Origin: Thermogemmatispora sp042408735
GTDB taxonomy: Bacteria > Chloroflexota > Ktedonobacteria > Ktedonobacterales > Ktedonobacteraceae
Direction of reading: 5' to 3'
Length of the DNA: 64,000 nucleotides
Assembly (NCBI RefSeq): GCF_042408735.1
Contig: NZ_JBHOQV010000126.1
Coordinates: forward strand, 124,001-188,000
Shown here: positions 62,211-64,000 of the stretch, piece after piece
Position numbering within the stretch: position 1 is the first letter of the stretch
Layout: every line of letters starts with the position of its first letter
Translations under genes and position numbers: made by a program
Notes under the pieces: generated by a model
The model's input: the letters and a program-made list of their open reading frames with translations, nothing else
Database searches by the model: none
Told to the model about the DNA's origin: nothing

Positions 62211-62267
62211 GCCCGTTCGTTCGCTCGCTTGCTCGTTCGTTCGCTCGTTCGCCCGCCCGCTCGCCCC
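62211..62267 (+). repeat. Period-4 tract (TTCG/CTCG/CCCG units)
   Basis: About fourteen tetranucleotide units run in register with CG at the end of most, substitutions only in the first two positions. It lies just upstream of the M16 peptidase promoter. Confidence 0.75.
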
Positions 62268-62314
62268 GGCTGTACCCAGATAGGCTAGTTTGCCTAACTT
62301 CTTCTTTCGCCTTG

Positions 62315-62343
62315 TTGCGACACACCTGTAAAGGGTCTATAAT
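62315..62343 (+). promoter_or_regulatory. Promoter of the M16 peptidase gene
   Basis: TTGCGA (62315-62320), 17-base spacer, perfect TATAAT (62338-62343); the predicted leader is about 105 bases. Confidence 0.82.
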
Positions 62344-62454
62344 GTCTGGCAACAGGGGGTATCATTCTCAAGAGAAGCCGCTCGGGCGTGCCTCACCCGC
62401 CTGTTTTCTCACTGGCTCACTAGCGGCTCAATTCATTAAGAAACGCATGCATCG

Positions 62455-63732
62455 ATGCAATACGAGCGAACTACGCTGCCAAACGGCCTGCGTCTGTTGA
62501 CGATGTGCGTGCCGAGCATCCGCTCGGCCAGCATCGCTTTTTTCTTTGCCGCCGGCTCGCGCTATGAACCGGATCACCTGGCCGGCATATCCCACTTTAT
62601 TGAGCATATGCTGTTTAAAGGGTCAAAAAATTATCCAAGCGCTCGTATTCTCTCGGAGACAATCGAGGGGGTAGGGGGAGTCTTCAACGGCAGCACGGGG
62701 AAGGAGCTGACCAGCTATACCGCGCGCGTCCCCTGTGAGCACCTGGATGTGGTGATCGAGGTCCTTGCCGATATGATTCGTTACCCGCTCTTTGATCCCC
62801 AGGAGATTGAGAAGGAGCGGCAGGTGATCATAGAGGAGCTGAGCGCGACACGCGACGATCCACAGGAGTGGTCAGGGCTGTTGCTAGATCAGATTATGTG
62901 GCCCGGTCTGCCTCTGGGGCGCGACGACGCGGGACGCGACGAGACGGTGGCCGCGATCAGCCGCCAGGACATGCTGGCCTACCTGGAGCAGTTTTATCGT
63001 CCCAATGCTCTGGTGGTCAGCGTGGTGGGCAATATTCACCACGCCCAGGTACGGGAGCTGATCGAGTGGCTCTTTCACGATTGGGAGCCGCGCCCGCTGC
63101 GAACCTGGACGCCCTGCCCGCCCCCGCGCAATGTTCCCCCCGTGGCCGTGGTCTATAAGGAGACAGAGCAGACGAATCTTTCGCTGGGCACCCTGGGAGT
63201 GGCGCACTCTTCCCCCGATTATTATGCGCTGATGCTCTTGAACGCTATTCTGGGGGAGGGGATGAGTTCGCGCCTGTTCCAGAGCATTCGCGAGGAACGC
63301 GGGCTGGCCTACGATATCGGTAGCTATACGAGTAGCTATTACGAAACGGGCAATCTGGTGGTGAGCGCAGGGGTCGATCCATCCCAGACGGAGGCCGCGG
63401 TCCGGGCCATCGTCCAGGAGCTGAACGCCCTCTGCGAGGCGCCTGTCTCTCAGGCGGAGCTGGAACGCTTTAAGGCCTATGTCTGCGGCGGCCTGATCCT
63501 GGGTATGGAGAGCACCCAGCAGGTCGCTAACTGGCTCGCCAGCCAGGAATGCCTGCTTGGACAGGTGATCGATGTGGACGAGATGATCCGCCAGATTCAG
63601 GCCGTGACTCCCCAGGATCTCCAGCGCGTGGCCCGCACTTGCTTTGCTCCCGAATGGCGCCGCCTGGCGCTGATTGGCCCCGAGGACCCCCAACAGATGG
63701 ACCATTTTCAGAAGTTGCTCACTGCTGCCTAA
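62455..63732 (+). CDS. M16-family zinc metallopeptidase (processing-peptidase-like)
   Basis: The 425-residue protein has the inverted zinc motif HFIEH (residues 47-51) with the distal Glu about 75 residues on (EKERQVIIEELS), so the site is complete. The second half is the structural repeat, with the RGLAYDIGSYTSSYYETG segment that binds substrate termini in mitochondrial-type processing peptidases. Size and order match single-unit bacterial M16B members such as those next to polynucleotide phosphorylase genes. No signal peptide is seen. The ribosome site is weak (AAGAAA). A TPR gene follows after 24 bases and is probably co-transcribed. Confidence 0.92.
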   Translation: MQYERTTLPNGLRLLTMCVPSIRSASIAFFFAAGSRYEPDHLAGISHFIEHMLFKGSKNYPSARILSETIEGVGGVFNGSTGKELTSYTARVPCEHLDVVIEVLADMIRYPLFDPQEIEKERQVIIEELSATRDDPQEWSGLLLDQIMWPGLPLGRDDAGRDETVAAISRQDMLAYLEQFYRPNALVVSVVGNIHHAQVRELIEWLFHDWEPRPLRTWTPCPPPRNVPPVAVVYKETEQTNLSLGTLGVAHSSPDYYALMLLNAILGEGMSSRLFQSIREERGLAYDIGSYTSSYYETGNLVVSAGVDPSQTEAAVRAIVQELNALCEAPVSQAELERFKAYVCGGLILGMESTQQVANWLASQECLLGQVIDVDEMIRQIQAVTPQDLQRVARTCFAPEWRRLALIGPEDPQQMDHFQKLLTAA

Positions 63733-63756
63733 CGCGGGAAGAGGAGACCAGGTTCC

Positions 63757-64000
63757 ATGCTGAAAACGATGTCTACGCTGCGTGAGTATTTGCAGTATAC
63801 GGAGGATGCCCTGAGCGCCGGGCGCATCGAGGAGGCTCTTGAACATTGCCAGTATGTGCTCTCGCACTTCCCTCACTCGCTGGAGGCCCACCGCCTCCTC
63901 GGCGAGATCTATCTGGCCCAGAATCGCTTGACAGAGGCCCAGCAGACCTTCGATTGGGTGCTGACCAACGATCCCGAAAACGTGCTCGCTTACTGTAACC
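63757..64000 (+). CDS. TPR-repeat protein, N-terminal fragment
   Basis: The first 81 codons are present before the window ends. They contain about two tetratricopeptide units: ALSAGRIEEALEHCQYVLSH then LGEIYLAQNRLTEAQQTFDWVL, with the usual Gly, Ala and Pro positions (DPENVLAY). TPR proteins act as scaffolds for other proteins. GAGGAG lies upstream of the ATG. What follows the repeats is not visible. Confidence 0.8.
   Translation, partial: MLKTMSTLREYLQYTEDALSAGRIEEALEHCQYVLSHFPHSLEAHRLLGEIYLAQNRLTEAQQTFDWVLTNDPENVLAYCN

Larger units (their letters stand above)
62052..62454. other. Intergenic region with G-quadruplex motif, repeat tract and promoter
   Basis: In order: a C-rich plus-strand stretch with a minus-strand G-quadruplex motif (62164-62184), a period-4 tract (62211-62267) and a good promoter (62315-62343). 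No gene is supported. Confidence 0.55.

Overview
The window is GC-rich, gene-dense bacterial chromosome with no tRNA, rRNA, CRISPR array or complete mobile element that I could see. Several traits suggest a soil or thermophilic Chloroflexota bacterium, probably class Ktedonobacteria (Thermogemmatispora-like). These are zinc-ribbon proteins with proline-rich tails, a PAC2-family protein, an F420-type luciferase-like oxidoreductase, a MocR regulator, frequent GTG starts and strong AGGAGG ribosome sites. The assignment is inference; no marker gene settles it.

Layout. 0-11.9 kb: the start of a Sir2 deacetylase, a truncated 3-hydroxyisobutyrate dehydrogenase-like gene, a GH3 lipoprotein, a phytoene-desaturase-like oxidoreductase, an RluA pseudouridine synthase, a PAC2 / acyl-CoA synthetase alpha pair, a nitronate monooxygenase and a MocR regulator. 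12.4-28.3 kb: two divergent operons bounded by strong terminators at both outer ends. The minus operon carries acyl-CoA ligase, MmgE/PrpD, E1 alpha, E1 beta, E2, acyl-CoA dehydrogenase and enoyl-CoA hydratase. The plus operon carries a small zinc ribbon, HyuA, HyuB, TetR and SDR. Both start at near-identical TTGACG-N18-TATACT promoters followed by matching TetR-type palindromes, so they look like one regulon. I infer oxidation of a secondary alcohol to a ketone, ATP-dependent carboxylation, CoA activation and beta-oxidation-like breakdown.

28.5-33.3 kb: methyltransferase, small membrane protein, MsrA, HtrA-like protease and LLM oxidoreductase. 33.4-39.3 kb: a sugar or sugar-acid module of ABC ATPase, permease, substrate-binding lipoprotein, GntR/FCD regulator and an enolase-superfamily sugar-acid dehydratase. 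An intergenic hairpin probably sets the ratio of binding protein to permease. 39.3-43.7 kb: ZIP metal transporter, response regulator, a small membrane protein, and a BNR-repeat lipoprotein overlapping a zinc-ribbon gene. 43.8-48.3 kb: three consecutive PLP enzymes. 48.7-53.0 kb: glutaredoxin, an ECF sigma factor translationally coupled to an unusual alkyltransferase-Ada fusion, a geranylgeranyl-reductase-like flavoprotein and a PIG-L deacetylase.

53.4-64 kb: a 945-residue zinc-ribbon dynamin-like GTPase with an acidic linker, an H-NOX/HNOB-type putative haem sensor with a C-terminal extension, a PRC-barrel-like protein, a sigma-70 factor, a five-ribbon zinc protein with an oligo-His tail, an M16 peptidase and the start of a TPR protein. 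The least familiar items are the GTPase, the sigma/alkyltransferase pair and the twin-promoter ketone regulon.
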